Assembly: GCA_034331105.1 (NCBI GenBank)
Contig: JAXQGB010000012.1
Coordinates: 186,001 to 250,000, forward strand
DNA length: 64,000 bases
Direction of reading: 5' to 3'
Origin: Caenicola sp034331105
GTDB lineage: Bacteria > Synergistota > Synergistia > Synergistales > Synergistaceae
The notes under the pieces are model-generated. The model ran no database searches. It had not been told where the DNA came from and was given only the letters and a program-made list of their open reading frames with translations. The translations under genes and the position numbers were made by a program. Shown here piece by piece: positions 47,756 through 58,226 of this stretch; positions within the stretch are counted from its first letter, which is position 1; every line of letters begins with the position of its first letter.

Positions 47756-50041
47756 TTATTCAACTTCTTCAAGGACAGGCAATTCTTCAGCCGTCTCTTT
47801 TACACTTCCTGATCTCACGGTTATCCATACATGAGCAGAGTTGCCAAATGCGTCAGCAGCAGAGACCTTATGCATGCCTTCGCTCATTTGCCACCAGACC
47901 TCCCCTGAACCTTCTGCGGGAGGACAGAGCTCTCCGTCAACGAACCAGTAAATTTCTCCTGCGCCGCCTTTTGAGTTCAGGAGTATCTTTCCTCCACGGG
48001 TTCCCATTGTGTAGGATGCATTATTCCTTGGCGACGTTATTTCTATCATGGAAACGGCGCTCTTGCTTTCACTGTCTGAGAAGAAAAGTTCTATCTCCGG
48101 AGACCAACTGACCTCCGGCCCGTTATTACCCATTACATGCAGCCTGCATGGCTCCCTTGAAGAGAGGCCCTCTATATAAATGTCTGTTACCCCTGTCGGG
48201 CAGAACGGATTGCGCGGTGAACCCGAGAGGGGGCATACCTCTCCATTTTTTACTTCAGAAGGATATTCAAACCAGTTTGTGCCGGGAGGAGTGATCTTTC
48301 TCATAATTCGTACAGCCGGCGGAGCAGCGGTCCTGATACCGACCAGTGCCTCGTTGGGCTTCCCGGTCGGATCTCCGAACCAGACGACGAGCGTATAGGG
48401 TTTTGTAACTGCGGCTGTCCATGCATCGCGTAAACCATACGAGGTGCCGGTCTTGAAGGCTATAACAGTCCCTTCTTCGCCGAAAAGCTCCCTGTAAAGA
48501 GGCATTAGCCTCCTCTCGTCCTTTAGTATGTCGATCGTTAAAGCCACGGCTCCGCTTGATATGACTTTTCTTTTTTCAACTGAAGGGGCTTCTTCGATCC
48601 AGCTGATATGACCGGAGTTTCCTCCGGTTGCCAGAGTCCTGTATGCTCCTGCGGTCTCTAAAAGGCTTATTTCGCATCCGCCAAGCACCAGACTGTCTCC
48701 ATACCATCCGGCATCCTTTGTGATGAGGCTGAGACCGAGCCTCCGGTAAAGGTCCAGCAGCCTGTTTGGACCAACACTCCTGAGGACTCTCACTGCGGGA
48801 ACATTCAGGGAATCGGCAAGGGCTGTCCTTGCGGAAACTGGCCCTCTGAAAAGCCTGTCAAAGTTGCGGGGCGCTGTTTGACCCATCGACATGGGTGTAT
48901 CCGCAAGCATAGATGATGGGGTAAGTTTTCCTGATTCAAATGCAAGCGCATATGCGAATGGCTTTAGCAGGGAACCGGGAGAACGGGGCGAACTGCCGCA
49001 ATCGACCCAGGACGCCGGCCCGTCTCCCTCCCCCCTCATATTACCCACATAGGCTCTGACCAGGCCGGTCTCGTTCTCAACTATCACCGCTGCAGCCGTG
49101 ATCTCACGGGGAAGTCCCGAAAGTGCAAGCCTGAGTTCCTGCTCGGCAATATCCTGCATCCTTCTGTCTATGGAAGATCTTATGCGTCCGTATCTGTCAC
49201 GAAGTCCCGGGGAAGCACCCTGAGCTGCGGCATGCGCCGAAGCTTCCCTGCATGAAGAGGGTATAGCAAAACGTTTTGACGGGACAGATTCAAGCTTTGC
49301 CCTTCGGATCTCATCAGGGGAAGCGATCCCCAGTTCCCCAAGCCTGTCTAGGAGACGGTTCCTTAATGCCAGGACCCGTTCAGGATGCCTGTCTGGGCGG
49401 TAAAATGCCGGACCCCTAAGTAATCCGGCAAGAATGGCCGCTTCCGAAAGTGATAATTCTTTTGCAGGTTTGCTGAACCAGGCCCTGGCGGCTGCTTCGA
49501 TGCCCCTGATGTTGGATCCGAAAGGAGCCTTGTTGAGGTAAAGCTCAAGTATCTCACTTTTTGTCATCAGCCTTTCCAGCTGTATGGCCTGCCAAAACTC
49601 TGTTGCCTTGCTTCCGAGCGTCCTTTTTCTTGGTACAGAAAGCCTTATCAGCTGTGTGGTTATCGTTGAGCCCCCTGATATTACCTCGCCTGCCCTGATA
49701 TTCTGGACTATCGCTCTTGAAAGGGATATAACGTCTACCCCTGGATGAGAAAAAAACCGCCTGTCTTCAAGGGTAACTGCGACTCTGGGCATCCACATCC
49801 CCATTTCGTCCAAAGGAACAGGCAGAGACCATTCTTCACTTATTGAAAGATACCCATGAAGAGGGACTCCACGCACGTCTGTAACTACTGTAGACCGGTC
49901 CCACTGTGATATTTTTTGACCGGGGACCGACAAAGCCGCTGTAAGAAAAACTAAAATAAGGATAACCGGCAAGGCCCACATTTTGCGGACCTTGCCGGAG
50001 ACTTTTTTAGAAGTATCAGATAAGAGTTGTCTGAGCTTCAT
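47756..50041 (-). CDS. pbpC: Penicillin-binding protein 1C
   Basis: 761 residues. One membrane anchor (about 22-42), a GT51 glycosyltransferase domain (EDRRFFSHPGVD near 92, GGSTITTQLIRL near 122), a transpeptidase domain with SxxK in SPGSLLKPF (Ser about 356), SLNVP (about 412) and KTGTSYGLRDAW (about 553), and a C-terminal BiPBP_C domain (about 665-750). It polymerises and cross-links peptidoglycan, or a damaged subset. The ribosome site is poor. It follows the alpha-2-macroglobulin gene by 28 bases, a pairing also known from E. coli. Confidence 0.93.
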   Translation of the reverse strand: MKLRQLLSDTSKKVSGKVRKMWALPVILILVFLTAALSVPGQKISQWDRSTVVTDVRGVPLHGYLSISEEWSLPVPLDEMGMWMPRVAVTLEDRRFFSHPGVDVISLSRAIVQNIRAGEVISGGSTITTQLIRLSVPRKRTLGSKATEFWQAIQLERLMTKSEILELYLNKAPFGSNIRGIEAAARAWFSKPAKELSLSEAAILAGLLRGPAFYRPDRHPERVLALRNRLLDRLGELGIASPDEIRRAKLESVPSKRFAIPSSCREASAHAAAQGASPGLRDRYGRIRSSIDRRMQDIAEQELRLALSGLPREITAAAVIVENETGLVRAYVGNMRGEGDGPASWVDCGSSPRSPGSLLKPFAYALAFESGKLTPSSMLADTPMSMGQTAPRNFDRLFRGPVSARTALADSLNVPAVRVLRSVGPNRLLDLYRRLGLSLITKDAGWYGDSLVLGGCEISLLETAGAYRTLATGGNSGHISWIEEAPSVEKRKVISSGAVALTIDILKDERRLMPLYRELFGEEGTVIAFKTGTSYGLRDAWTAAVTKPYTLVVWFGDPTGKPNEALVGIRTAAPPAVRIMRKITPPGTNWFEYPSEVKNGEVCPLSGSPRNPFCPTGVTDIYIEGLSSREPCRLHVMGNNGPEVSWSPEIELFFSDSESKSAVSMIEITSPRNNASYTMGTRGGKILLNSKGGAGEIYWFVDGELCPPAEGSGEVWWQMSEGMHKVSAADAFGNSAHVWITVRSGSVKETAEELPVLEEVE

Positions 50042-50069
50042 ATCAAAGGATCGGGAATGAGCTGAGACC

Positions 50070-53000
50070 CTACCTGATCTCTATCCTGCCGCCGCCGCTC
50101 ACACTGGAAACAGCAGGGTCATACATACACTCTGCAGATATCTGCGGCACATCAAAAGCTCCTGATGTTACAGCCCTCAGTATGAATTTCCAGTCCAGCC
50201 TCTTTTCGAGTTTTTCTATGTACAGGAGAAGCCTGTCGTCCCTTGCTTCCGCCCTCACAAAGGGAGGCAGGGGCTCGCCGTCCGCGCTGTATCTGGGATT
50301 TTCGATTTCAAGGCCTGCCGGAAGCGGGATAATGACCACGACATTTCTGAGATCCTTTGCTGCGGGCATAACTGTAACAGTTGATATGAGTGCCGTGCCC
50401 CGCTCGATTTTCTGTCCCGCCGGCTTTCCTTTTCGATTTGCCATAGCGAGTCTCACTTCGATGCCGTTATCCCTGTTTTTAACTTTTCCAAGGGGGATAC
50501 CTTCAGCGCTCCAGGAGACAAAAAGCCTGGAAGAGCCTTTGTTGGCCGCACTGAAAGAGGTCCTGCCATCAAGAGAGACTGATATCGTCCTTTGTTGTGA
50601 GTTGATTTTCCCTAGAGTATCCCGGCCTGAGAAAAGCTCTCCTGACGGTTCTCCCGGAGCCTGCTGTGCTCTGAAGAATTTTGACAGGGCGAGCATTGCA
50701 AATGCCCCTTCCTGAGTATTCAGGTACCTCGCTTTTCTGACCGATCCCAGCAGACCGGATGCCGAGGTCGCTGACCCGGCGCTGGCAGGATCCACGTGTA
50801 CCCTGACAAGAAGTTCCAGGGCCTCATTTCTCAGGTCTGAATCATAATTTTCATTTCCACCAGGCACTTCCTTTGCTGCACCTGTCTTCCTTCCAAGCAT
50901 TTTTTCCGCCTCGCCCTTCTGTCCCGAAACAGCGTAAGACGCCGCAAGGAAGAGTCTGCCGGAGGCATCCAGTGAGTCATTTTTGTCCCTCAGGCTCTCC
51001 ATCCACCCAAGCGGAGGCTCTCCGGCAAGGGCAAGTACATAACAGGCGTATGCCCTTCTTGAGAGCGCCTGGCGCCATACGTTTTCATCATTTGCGTCGT
51101 ATGCTTCCACGGAAAGCTGCCTTTTCACATATTTAAGCGCTTCGCTCAGTCTTTCCTCAGGGATCTTAATGCCGTTTTTCCCGGCTTCTACAAGGAAATG
51201 TGTCCCGTAGATGCTGTCCCATGGCTGAGACCAGGATCCACCCTGCCATCTGGTGAAACCTCCGTCGTAATTCTGGAGACCAAATATCTTCTGTACCCTT
51301 AGTTCAAGAGAATTTTTCATGGGATCGGGATCTCCGAGGGAGCTGTCGATCGAGGCGGCAAGGTCACGCTGCAAAAGAAGCGGCCACGCCGAAGAGACCG
51401 TCTGTTCCATGCATCCGTGCGGATATGTTATCAAAAAGCGTGCAATATCCTGAAGGTTCGCTGAGGGCATTGCCGACAGCACGAGAGTACCGCTCAACGT
51501 ACCTTCCATCCAACCGCCGGGTATTTTAATATTTTTTGTCTTCCCGGGCTCTATGATCTCTGAGAGACTTTCTGTTATTTTAGGCGACGCCGGCCTTACC
51601 GGGATCTCCAGTTTGGTCATAAGGACCTCACTTCCCCACCTCGCTGTAAAGGAAGCGCTTGCGGTTCCTGTTCCGGTACCTTCAAAACTTATCCTAAAGG
51701 TGTGATCTGAGTCCGGTTTCAGCGTAGTGCTGAAGTTTTTTGTCCCCTTTATCTGAAGGGGTCCGCTTGTCTCAGCATCGAGGCTGACTTTTATGCTTTT
51801 TGGGCCCCTGTTGAAGACCTGACATGGGACGGTGATGCTGTCTCCCGGCGCCAGGAATCTCGGAAGCGAAGGCTCGACTACGACCTCCCTGTTTATGTCC
51901 ACTTCCGCAGAAGCTGCCCCCGACTCGGCAGGCGTGACTGCGACCGCCATCAGTCTGGCCTTTCCTGCAAATTCCGGTACAGTGAATGAAAAAACGCATT
52001 CCCCTTTTGAATTTGAACGCACCTTTTTTACAAGCGAGAGCATTTTGAACCTTTTGGCCTGGACCGGGCTCAGGTTCGAATTTTTCAGAGCCATCTCGGA
52101 TGGACCTCCTCCCCCCGGCTTCAGAAGAGGCGAAGATGGATCCTCCGGTTTGATAATCGAATCGTAAATGTCATAGGTCTCTACTCCGAGCATCCTCTTC
52201 GAAGTAAAGTGCTTCCAGGGGTCGGGTGTCTTGTAATCGGTAAGCGCGAGTATCGCCTCGTCGACCAGCATTACAGTAATATCGGCTTCCTTTGCCCTGC
52301 CGCTGCTGTCCGTTACTTTCAGTCTGAAATCATTTGCCCCCGGCTTGATCCTTCCCGGGTCTTCGATTGTCACTTCTAATTTCTTATCCCTGTTATCAAG
52401 GTAAAGCGGTGCAACTCCGTATGCCCTTGAACGTTCCCCGCCCTTTTCTTTTTCTATTATCTGAGCTGTTATCCAGGCATTGGGTGCCATTTCGCCTGTT
52501 ACTTTGAATGATATTTCCGTATCTCCCTCTTTGATGTCATATACAGAACTATGAACAACGCGGAAGGTCTCTACCCCTATCAGAAGTTTTCCGCTGTGGG
52601 GAGACCTTATCTTTACAACAGCCTTTTCTCCGGGCCTGTATCTCTCCCTGTCAGTCATGATCTCGACCATGTCCGGGCCGACGTCAGAATCGGCGGTTTC
52701 GTCTCCGTATACATAAATATACTGCGAGGCACGCGATCCACCGGAGATATCTTCTGCTCTGAGCAGATACCTGCCCGCTTCTGAAGGCATAAGACTTCCC
52801 GATGCCTTGCCCGAAGCAAGCTTGATCGTTCCTTCTCCCCTGGGCAGCAGTTCCTCCTGCAGACGAGTGTCCGTCCTTCCGTCCTTTTGATAGGTCACCC
52901 TCTGTTCCACGACCCTGAAAAGGGAGTATTTTATCGCCTCTGAAGATGCGGGGGCCCCGTCCGGTTTTACGGCTCCTACAGTAAAATTAATCGGTTTTCC

Positions 53001-55394
53001 GGGAGAAAAAACTCCCTCCGGCAGGCTTATCCCGATCAATACTTCTGACGGATACCACCTGAGGACCGCGGTCTTGCTGACCCTGCGGCCTCCCTCCTCA
53101 AAGACGGAAGCCCCCACTAGAATATCAAGCACCGAGGGAGCCGTGCGGTCCCTGCCGGGCAAAGTAAATTTAGCCCTGCCCTCCTGATCCAGCTTTCCTG
53201 AACCTATGTATTCAGATTCAGGCTGGAACTTTTTCTCAGAGTCACTGAAGGTAAACCCCTTCCAATCCGCGTGGCTGAATTCTCTTTCTTCTGTCCTCAT
53301 TTCAGACTCCCACGGCAGGCCTGAAGCAGGGCTCCCAAATACATATCTTGATGAGATCGAGATCTCGGCGCCACCCTTACCGATCAGGATCTCCGGAGAG
53401 GCTTGGGCTTCTACAAAAAGCCTTGGGGCAGCGAATTCCTCAACATAGAATTCTTTCCTTCCGATCGGTTCCTCTTCCCCGGGGATATGGACGCTCGCGG
53501 ACCAAGTTCCGGTCGGGGCATCTGCAGGTATGTGAAATTCTTTTGAGATCGTTCCCTCTTTTGTAAGCGTCTCTGTATGTGAGAAGGTGAGACTGCCTTT
53601 GGAATTGAAGACTTTTATGTTTACCGGGAAAGGTTTTGAAAATGCATTCCCTGAATCCCTCACAACAGCTGCCAGGGGAATGTTTTCACCCGGCCTGAAA
53701 ATATCCCTCGGTGTAAAACAGTACGCGCTGTAGCCTTTGTAGACCCAGGGATCTCCGTTAGTATCGAATACATCTTTCCCTCCGTAAAGCCCGTTGTCAA
53801 ATCTTATAAAGGCAGTATCAGAACCTTTGTTTATAGTTGCCATAACAGGATAGAGATCTCCGTCGGAGTTGTATTTCACCTGTAAAAGACCCTTTCTGTC
53901 TGTCCTGCCTTTTGCGACAGGCTGGTTCGACCATGACCAGAGCGTGACTTCCGCTCCGTTCATGGGATCACCGGTACTCACTGAATTTATCCAGAAAAGC
54001 GCTGAATCCGGACCAGCCTTGACGGTCACTCCGATATCTGTAACATTCACTACCTGCCTGCTTTCGGTCCACTCTCCGATGTTGTTCTGCGCAAGCAGAA
54101 GGAACACCCCTTTTTCGTTGCCTATCAGCGGCTTAAGGTCCAGAGCGCTGCGTACTTTTTTGTTGAGGCCGCCCTGCACCTTATATTCTTTGTTCGACAG
54201 CATCGAAGAAAGATCGATGGGATATTCCGACCACGGGCTCCTCATGCCGATCGGTATGTTATTTTCGAAGAGCTTCCAGACAAGTATCTGTACGGTGTCT
54301 ATGTTTACTGTTTCTATGGGGATCATCATGCTTCCCGCGGGGGAGAGGATCCTTCCCGGTGCTGTGAAGCGTATCTCCGGTTCTTTCTCAGGAAATATGA
54401 AAGTCCTCTGCCACTCAACACCAAGAGGTTTGCCGCCCAGCGCCGGGAAACCCTTTCTGACGGTCAGTCTTACCCTGTCCTGGGGTTCGAAAACGCCTAC
54501 AATTGCGAATCCCCTGTCCCTTGGTTCGATCGTGTAACTGCTTTTCGGGGTCAATTCAATAAACGCGCCGGCTTTGGAAAAATCAACGGGAGCAGTCGTC
54601 TCAACGTATATTTCCCCGTTGTTTATACGTGAAAAGGCATTTGAGTCCCTTATCTCCATATTTCGGGCAATATCAAGGCTGACAGAAATCCCCTTTGACA
54701 GACCCAGATTACCCGCCGCTGCAGGCATTCCTGCAGATATGGATAGTCTCATGTTTTTGGGACTGCCGGGGGTCAGTACGTTTATCCTTACTTTTCTTGA
54801 CGCAGGTCCCTGTGCTATCTGAAACTCTACCGGCTTTCCCGACGTCTCTTTCACATCAGTGTAGCCTCGGAGCCTTGCCGGTGAGACCGGAAGTGAAAAT
54901 TCCAGTTCATAACTGACTGTTTCGCGTTCTGTATCAAAATCTGTCTGTTTTGCGCCAATAAATATAGGCGGAGCTGTGTTGAAAAGGAATGACTGCTTTC
55001 CGGAGAGCTGAAGACCCTCTTTATCCCTCAGGCCGGCTTTGGCAGTTGCTGTGTACAAGGTCGCTATTTCCAGCAGGCCGGCTTTGGGGTAGTAGACAAA
55101 GGTCGTAGCATTCACCCATTTCCCGGTACCCTGAATTGCCGGAGTAAATTTAAATGGCAGCTCGTCAGAAGAAAGGGTCCTTCCAATACTGTTTTCAGGT
55201 GCGGCCTCACGGTTAAAGACTGCTTTGACCTCAATTCTTCCCTTCAGCTCTCCCTGGGGGGTAAAATTTTTTATCAGGAATTCTTTTTCACCGACTCCGG
55301 GAGCAGGGAGCGCTCCGAAAGATAATAAAATCAAAGCAATGACCGAGAGTATCCCAAGGAGGCACCTCTCTGATGTTTTACAAAGCATGCCCAT
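50070..55394 (-). CDS. Bacterial alpha-2-macroglobulin (thioester type)
   Basis: About 1774 residues, exported or membrane-anchored by an N-terminal hydrophobic segment; no lipobox is evident. It consists of repeated macroglobulin-like beta domains, then the complement-like region with thioester motif GCMEQ (Cys 1328, HGCMEQT), helical thioester domain and a C-terminal receptor-like beta domain. Such proteins trap attacking proteases and protect the cell wall in partnership with PBP1C. I start at ATG 55394, eight bases after GAGG. Confidence 0.9.
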   Translation of the reverse strand: MGMLCKTSERCLLGILSVIALILLSFGALPAPGVGEKEFLIKNFTPQGELKGRIEVKAVFNREAAPENSIGRTLSSDELPFKFTPAIQGTGKWVNATTFVYYPKAGLLEIATLYTATAKAGLRDKEGLQLSGKQSFLFNTAPPIFIGAKQTDFDTERETVSYELEFSLPVSPARLRGYTDVKETSGKPVEFQIAQGPASRKVRINVLTPGSPKNMRLSISAGMPAAAGNLGLSKGISVSLDIARNMEIRDSNAFSRINNGEIYVETTAPVDFSKAGAFIELTPKSSYTIEPRDRGFAIVGVFEPQDRVRLTVRKGFPALGGKPLGVEWQRTFIFPEKEPEIRFTAPGRILSPAGSMMIPIETVNIDTVQILVWKLFENNIPIGMRSPWSEYPIDLSSMLSNKEYKVQGGLNKKVRSALDLKPLIGNEKGVFLLLAQNNIGEWTESRQVVNVTDIGVTVKAGPDSALFWINSVSTGDPMNGAEVTLWSWSNQPVAKGRTDRKGLLQVKYNSDGDLYPVMATINKGSDTAFIRFDNGLYGGKDVFDTNGDPWVYKGYSAYCFTPRDIFRPGENIPLAAVVRDSGNAFSKPFPVNIKVFNSKGSLTFSHTETLTKEGTISKEFHIPADAPTGTWSASVHIPGEEEPIGRKEFYVEEFAAPRLFVEAQASPEILIGKGGAEISISSRYVFGSPASGLPWESEMRTEEREFSHADWKGFTFSDSEKKFQPESEYIGSGKLDQEGRAKFTLPGRDRTAPSVLDILVGASVFEEGGRRVSKTAVLRWYPSEVLIGISLPEGVFSPGKPINFTVGAVKPDGAPASSEAIKYSLFRVVEQRVTYQKDGRTDTRLQEELLPRGEGTIKLASGKASGSLMPSEAGRYLLRAEDISGGSRASQYIYVYGDETADSDVGPDMVEIMTDRERYRPGEKAVVKIRSPHSGKLLIGVETFRVVHSSVYDIKEGDTEISFKVTGEMAPNAWITAQIIEKEKGGERSRAYGVAPLYLDNRDKKLEVTIEDPGRIKPGANDFRLKVTDSSGRAKEADITVMLVDEAILALTDYKTPDPWKHFTSKRMLGVETYDIYDSIIKPEDPSSPLLKPGGGGPSEMALKNSNLSPVQAKRFKMLSLVKKVRSNSKGECVFSFTVPEFAGKARLMAVAVTPAESGAASAEVDINREVVVEPSLPRFLAPGDSITVPCQVFNRGPKSIKVSLDAETSGPLQIKGTKNFSTTLKPDSDHTFRISFEGTGTGTASASFTARWGSEVLMTKLEIPVRPASPKITESLSEIIEPGKTKNIKIPGGWMEGTLSGTLVLSAMPSANLQDIARFLITYPHGCMEQTVSSAWPLLLQRDLAASIDSSLGDPDPMKNSLELRVQKIFGLQNYDGGFTRWQGGSWSQPWDSIYGTHFLVEAGKNGIKIPEERLSEALKYVKRQLSVEAYDANDENVWRQALSRRAYACYVLALAGEPPLGWMESLRDKNDSLDASGRLFLAASYAVSGQKGEAEKMLGRKTGAAKEVPGGNENYDSDLRNEALELLVRVHVDPASAGSATSASGLLGSVRKARYLNTQEGAFAMLALSKFFRAQQAPGEPSGELFSGRDTLGKINSQQRTISVSLDGRTSFSAANKGSSRLFVSWSAEGIPLGKVKNRDNGIEVRLAMANRKGKPAGQKIERGTALISTVTVMPAAKDLRNVVVIIPLPAGLEIENPRYSADGEPLPPFVRAEARDDRLLLYIEKLEKRLDWKFILRAVTSGAFDVPQISAECMYDPAVSSVSGGGRIEIR

Positions 55395-55534
55395 CACACC
55401 GTCCTCAATTGAAAAGAGAATATGACCTGTATCATTATCGATAATACCCGAGAAAATAATAACTCAGACAGGCTATTTTACCTATTGAACATAATGATAT
55501 TACATTACAGAATAATAATGAAAGGGGTGATCTT

Positions 55535-55942
55535 ATGAAAAAGATGCCGGTCCTTGCTGCGATCATATTTCTATTTTTCACCCTGCCAGCTTTAGCAGAG
55601 GTCTGCAGTACCACGCCTCCGGCAGAAGAACAGCAGGAGGAGAAGGGCATTCCCCTTGAGTTTATAAACAGCTCGGGGTCAGTGATAAATGCGATCTTTA
55701 TATCTGAAACCGGAAGGAATATCTGGTCCGAAAATCTCCTAAAGGATACTGCTCTCAATGATGGAGAGGATGCGAGCCTTGACATCAGAAGAAAAAGTAT
55801 CCTCGGTCTCACGGACATTAAGATAATATACTCCTCCGGCAAAGAGAAGATATGGAAAAAACTTCCGATACTCGAAATATTTGAGATCACAGACAAAAAG
55901 GGCAGAGAACCGGGTTACGAACGTATCAAGCTTGGGGCCTGA
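55535..55942 (+). CDS. Small secreted protein of unknown function
   Basis: 135 residues with a signal peptide (about 1-21, ALA-E cleavage). The mature part is mostly beta strands with IKIIYSSGKEKIWKKLP near 102-118. No motif is recognised; a beta-sandwich envelope protein is possible. AAGGGGTGA precedes the ATG. Diverges from the alpha-2-macroglobulin gene and has its own terminator. Confidence 0.65.
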   Translation: MKKMPVLAAIIFLFFTLPALAEVCSTTPPAEEQQEEKGIPLEFINSSGSVINAIFISETGRNIWSENLLKDTALNDGEDASLDIRRKSILGLTDIKIIYSSGKEKIWKKLPILEIFEITDKKGREPGYERIKLGA

Positions 55943-55949
55943 TAACAAA

Positions 55950-55972
55950 AAAGCCCCGCGGCGCGGGGCTTT
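55950..55972. terminator. Bidirectional terminator
   Basis: A 10-bp stem AAAGCCCCGC/GCGGGGCTTT with a 3-base loop, between converging genes. Confidence 0.88.
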
Positions 55973-56017
55973 AACTTTTACCATCTGAAGGTATCAGCTG
56001 AAGAAATGATCCTGTCC

Positions 56018-56518
56018 CTACTCGGCAGAATGAATATCCTCGTAGTATTGTCCCATCAGTTTTTTCCAGTCAACGTTGTCATCCAGAAGGTTAGGGCACG
56101 TGCTGTCAGGGTAGAACCATTTCCTTCCGAGACCCATAAGTATCTGCCACCAGTCATGTACATCGGGTATCAGTATCTCACCTTCCGGACCTATCCTTCT
56201 CAGTTCACGGTAGACCAGCGCTACCATCTGGCTCTCGTCCATGGCAGCAGTTGTTTTTGCATAGAATTCGACCGTATAAAAATATGAGCAGGCTCCCAGC
56301 TGATATAGTATCTCTGTCCATTTGGGGGAGATCCTGTTGGTCTTGGCAAGTACCATCTGTTTTTTGCTTCCAGAGCTTTTGTGGTTGACAAGGAAAAGTA
56401 TCTTATCAGGATCTATGTGCCGCAGCTCTTCATATTTCGCTATGAGAGCCTCCGCTATTGGTCTGATCCTGTTGTTGCATATCTCATAATCAAACTCTGA
56501 ACTGGCTTTTACTGCCAT
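56018..56518 (-). CDS. Predicted metallopeptidase-like protein with degenerate active site
   Basis: 166 residues. The layout (N-terminal helix, ILFLVNHKSSGSKKQMVLAK strand region split at SG, then MVALVYRELRRIGPEGE near 97-113 and DVHDWW near 118) resembles putative phage-type metallopeptidases where HELxH is expected. Here that stretch reads YRELRR, so the two histidines of the motif are gone. Could be an inactive relative. AGGAGG precedes the ATG. Function unknown. Confidence 0.55.
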   Translation of the reverse strand: MAVKASSEFDYEICNNRIRPIAEALIAKYEELRHIDPDKILFLVNHKSSGSKKQMVLAKTNRISPKWTEILYQLGACSYFYTVEFYAKTTAAMDESQMVALVYRELRRIGPEGEILIPDVHDWWQILMGLGRKWFYPDSTCPNLLDDNVDWKKLMGQYYEDIHSAE

Positions 56519-56826
56519 CTCTATTCCTCCTGTTATTCGACTGCCTTATGACCGCTCAATTAAACTCGTCAAATTATATCACTGGAAGTCATCGTTTCCG
56601 GGAAAATGACCTTGGTCTGGACTATATTAAGAGCAAAAATGAGCGTTAAAGCATTGACTAAATTTGACCTTGTCTCCTTCTTTAGTTCTTTTTACATCAC
56701 GAAGATCCCGTTATAACTCTTTGCTTTTTCCCCCATGATGATCCGCGTTCAACATAATAGGCAGGACGCCCCTAAAAAATACGGGAGGCGTCCTGCTTTA
56801 CGTTATATTTAATTTAAATCTGAGGT
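56519..56826. other. Gene-free stretch between ftsZ and the preceding gene
   Basis: About 308 bases. It holds the terminator of ftsZ at 56761-56796 and probably the promoter of the minus-strand gene at 56018-56518 near 56530-56640; no other element is recognised. Confidence 0.5.
56761..56796 (-). terminator. Terminator of ftsZ
   Basis: GCAGGACGCC (56761-56770) pairs exactly with GGCGTCCTGC (56787-56796) around an A/T-rich loop; about 30 bases after the ftsZ stop. T-tail is modest. Confidence 0.75.
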
Positions 56827-58146
56827 TCAGGCTATCTGGGGTTTACCGGAGGTCTTGTTTTTCCTGAGGAAAGTAGGTTCGTCCAATTCATCCGACAACT
56901 CCCTCTGAGTCGCTTCTTCAGGCAGTGGTTCCTCTTTTTCTTCAAGCCATGAGGGGCCTCTTCTGACTTCGGCGACAGGGGCAGTTTGCTTTTCTATTAT
57001 TTCTTCTGCGGAAGTTGAAAGGGGTTCATGCCAGACCGGCCTTTGCATCTCCTGTCTAAAAGTAGGCCTTTGTGCGCTGACAGGTGATTCCTGGCGCGAT
57101 CTGTGATCTTCTGAATTGCCCTCTTCAAAGCCTGTAGCAACGATCACTATCTCAACGCTTTCTTCCATATCGCTGTCTTCGGCACAGCCCCAAACAAAGG
57201 TCGCATCTTCTGAGATGATCTCTTCAATATATGAGGCGGCCTGCTGTACTTCGAAGATACCAAGACCCTCTCCGCACGTTATGTTCATAAGGACTCCCTT
57301 GGCCCCATGCATCGAACACTCCATCAGCGGGCTTTCCAGTGCTTCCCTGAGTGCAGTATCGATCCTGTTTTCACCCTTCGCGCAGCCTACGCCCATAACG
57401 GCTATGCCCGCATGCTTCATGACTGCCTTAAGGTCAGCAAAATCAACATTGACCATTCCGGGGCGCATAACAAGGTCAGTAACGCCCTGTACTGCCTGCC
57501 TCAGGACTTCATCGACCATTGAGAAAGATTCGCTTAAAGGAGTCTCTTTGCGGCATATCTGAAGAAGCCTGTCGTTCGGAACTACTATCAGAGCATCTAC
57601 GCACTGACGAAGTTTAGCTATACCCTCTTCAGCGTAACGCATCCTTCTTGCTCCCTCGAACATAAATGGCTTGGTAACGACTGCGACTGTCAGTATTCCC
57701 ATTTCTTTTGCGGTCTGGGCTATTATCGGAAGAGCTCCTGTGCCTGTGCCGCCGCCCATACCTGCTGTCAGGTAAACCATGTCTGAGCCCTTAAGATATT
57801 CTCGTATTTCCGAGAGTGATTCTTTGGCGGCCTGTTCCCCTATGTGCGGCAAAGCTCCTGCTCCCAGACCTTTCGTGACCTTCTCGCCAAGTACGATCTT
57901 GTTGTGGCTGAGAGACATGTCCAGGCTTCTTATATCTGTATTTACTGCGAGGATATCAACACCTTCAATTCCCTTGGTGATGATGTGATTGAGGGCGTTC
58001 CCGCCGCCTCCTCCTACAGCAATGACCTTTATGGATTCCCTGCGTATAGATTCAGATCTATTTTGTGCGGAAGGAGTTTTCGCCTTTGATGTCCCTTCGG
58101 GTTCATCGGGATACGGATAGCAAAGCTCTGTTGCCGGTATACTCAA
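56827..58146 (-). CDS. ftsZ: Cell division protein FtsZ
   Basis: 439 residues. Tubulin-like GTPase: GGGGGNALNHI near 45-55, the signature GGGTGTG (131-137), T7 loop NVDFADL (233-239), a long Glu/Pro-rich linker (about 350-420) and a C-terminal peptide DEPTFLRKNK that binds FtsA/ZipA-type partners. An N-terminal extension of about 35 residues precedes the core. The start is TTG 58146 with GGAGTGGTGG upstream. No ftsA, ftsQ or mur genes lie beside it here, so it is outside a typical dcw cluster in this window. Confidence 0.95.
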   Translation of the reverse strand: MSIPATELCYPYPDEPEGTSKAKTPSAQNRSESIRRESIKVIAVGGGGGNALNHIITKGIEGVDILAVNTDIRSLDMSLSHNKIVLGEKVTKGLGAGALPHIGEQAAKESLSEIREYLKGSDMVYLTAGMGGGTGTGALPIIAQTAKEMGILTVAVVTKPFMFEGARRMRYAEEGIAKLRQCVDALIVVPNDRLLQICRKETPLSESFSMVDEVLRQAVQGVTDLVMRPGMVNVDFADLKAVMKHAGIAVMGVGCAKGENRIDTALREALESPLMECSMHGAKGVLMNITCGEGLGIFEVQQAASYIEEIISEDATFVWGCAEDSDMEESVEIVIVATGFEEGNSEDHRSRQESPVSAQRPTFRQEMQRPVWHEPLSTSAEEIIEKQTAPVAEVRRGPSWLEEKEEPLPEEATQRELSDELDEPTFLRKNKTSGKPQIA

Positions 58147-58226
58147 TTGTCCACCACTCCCGTTTGTTGTTGATGTATAATCAAAACATTTCCAAGACCA
58201 TTATACAACAGAGGAGAGAGACGCGG

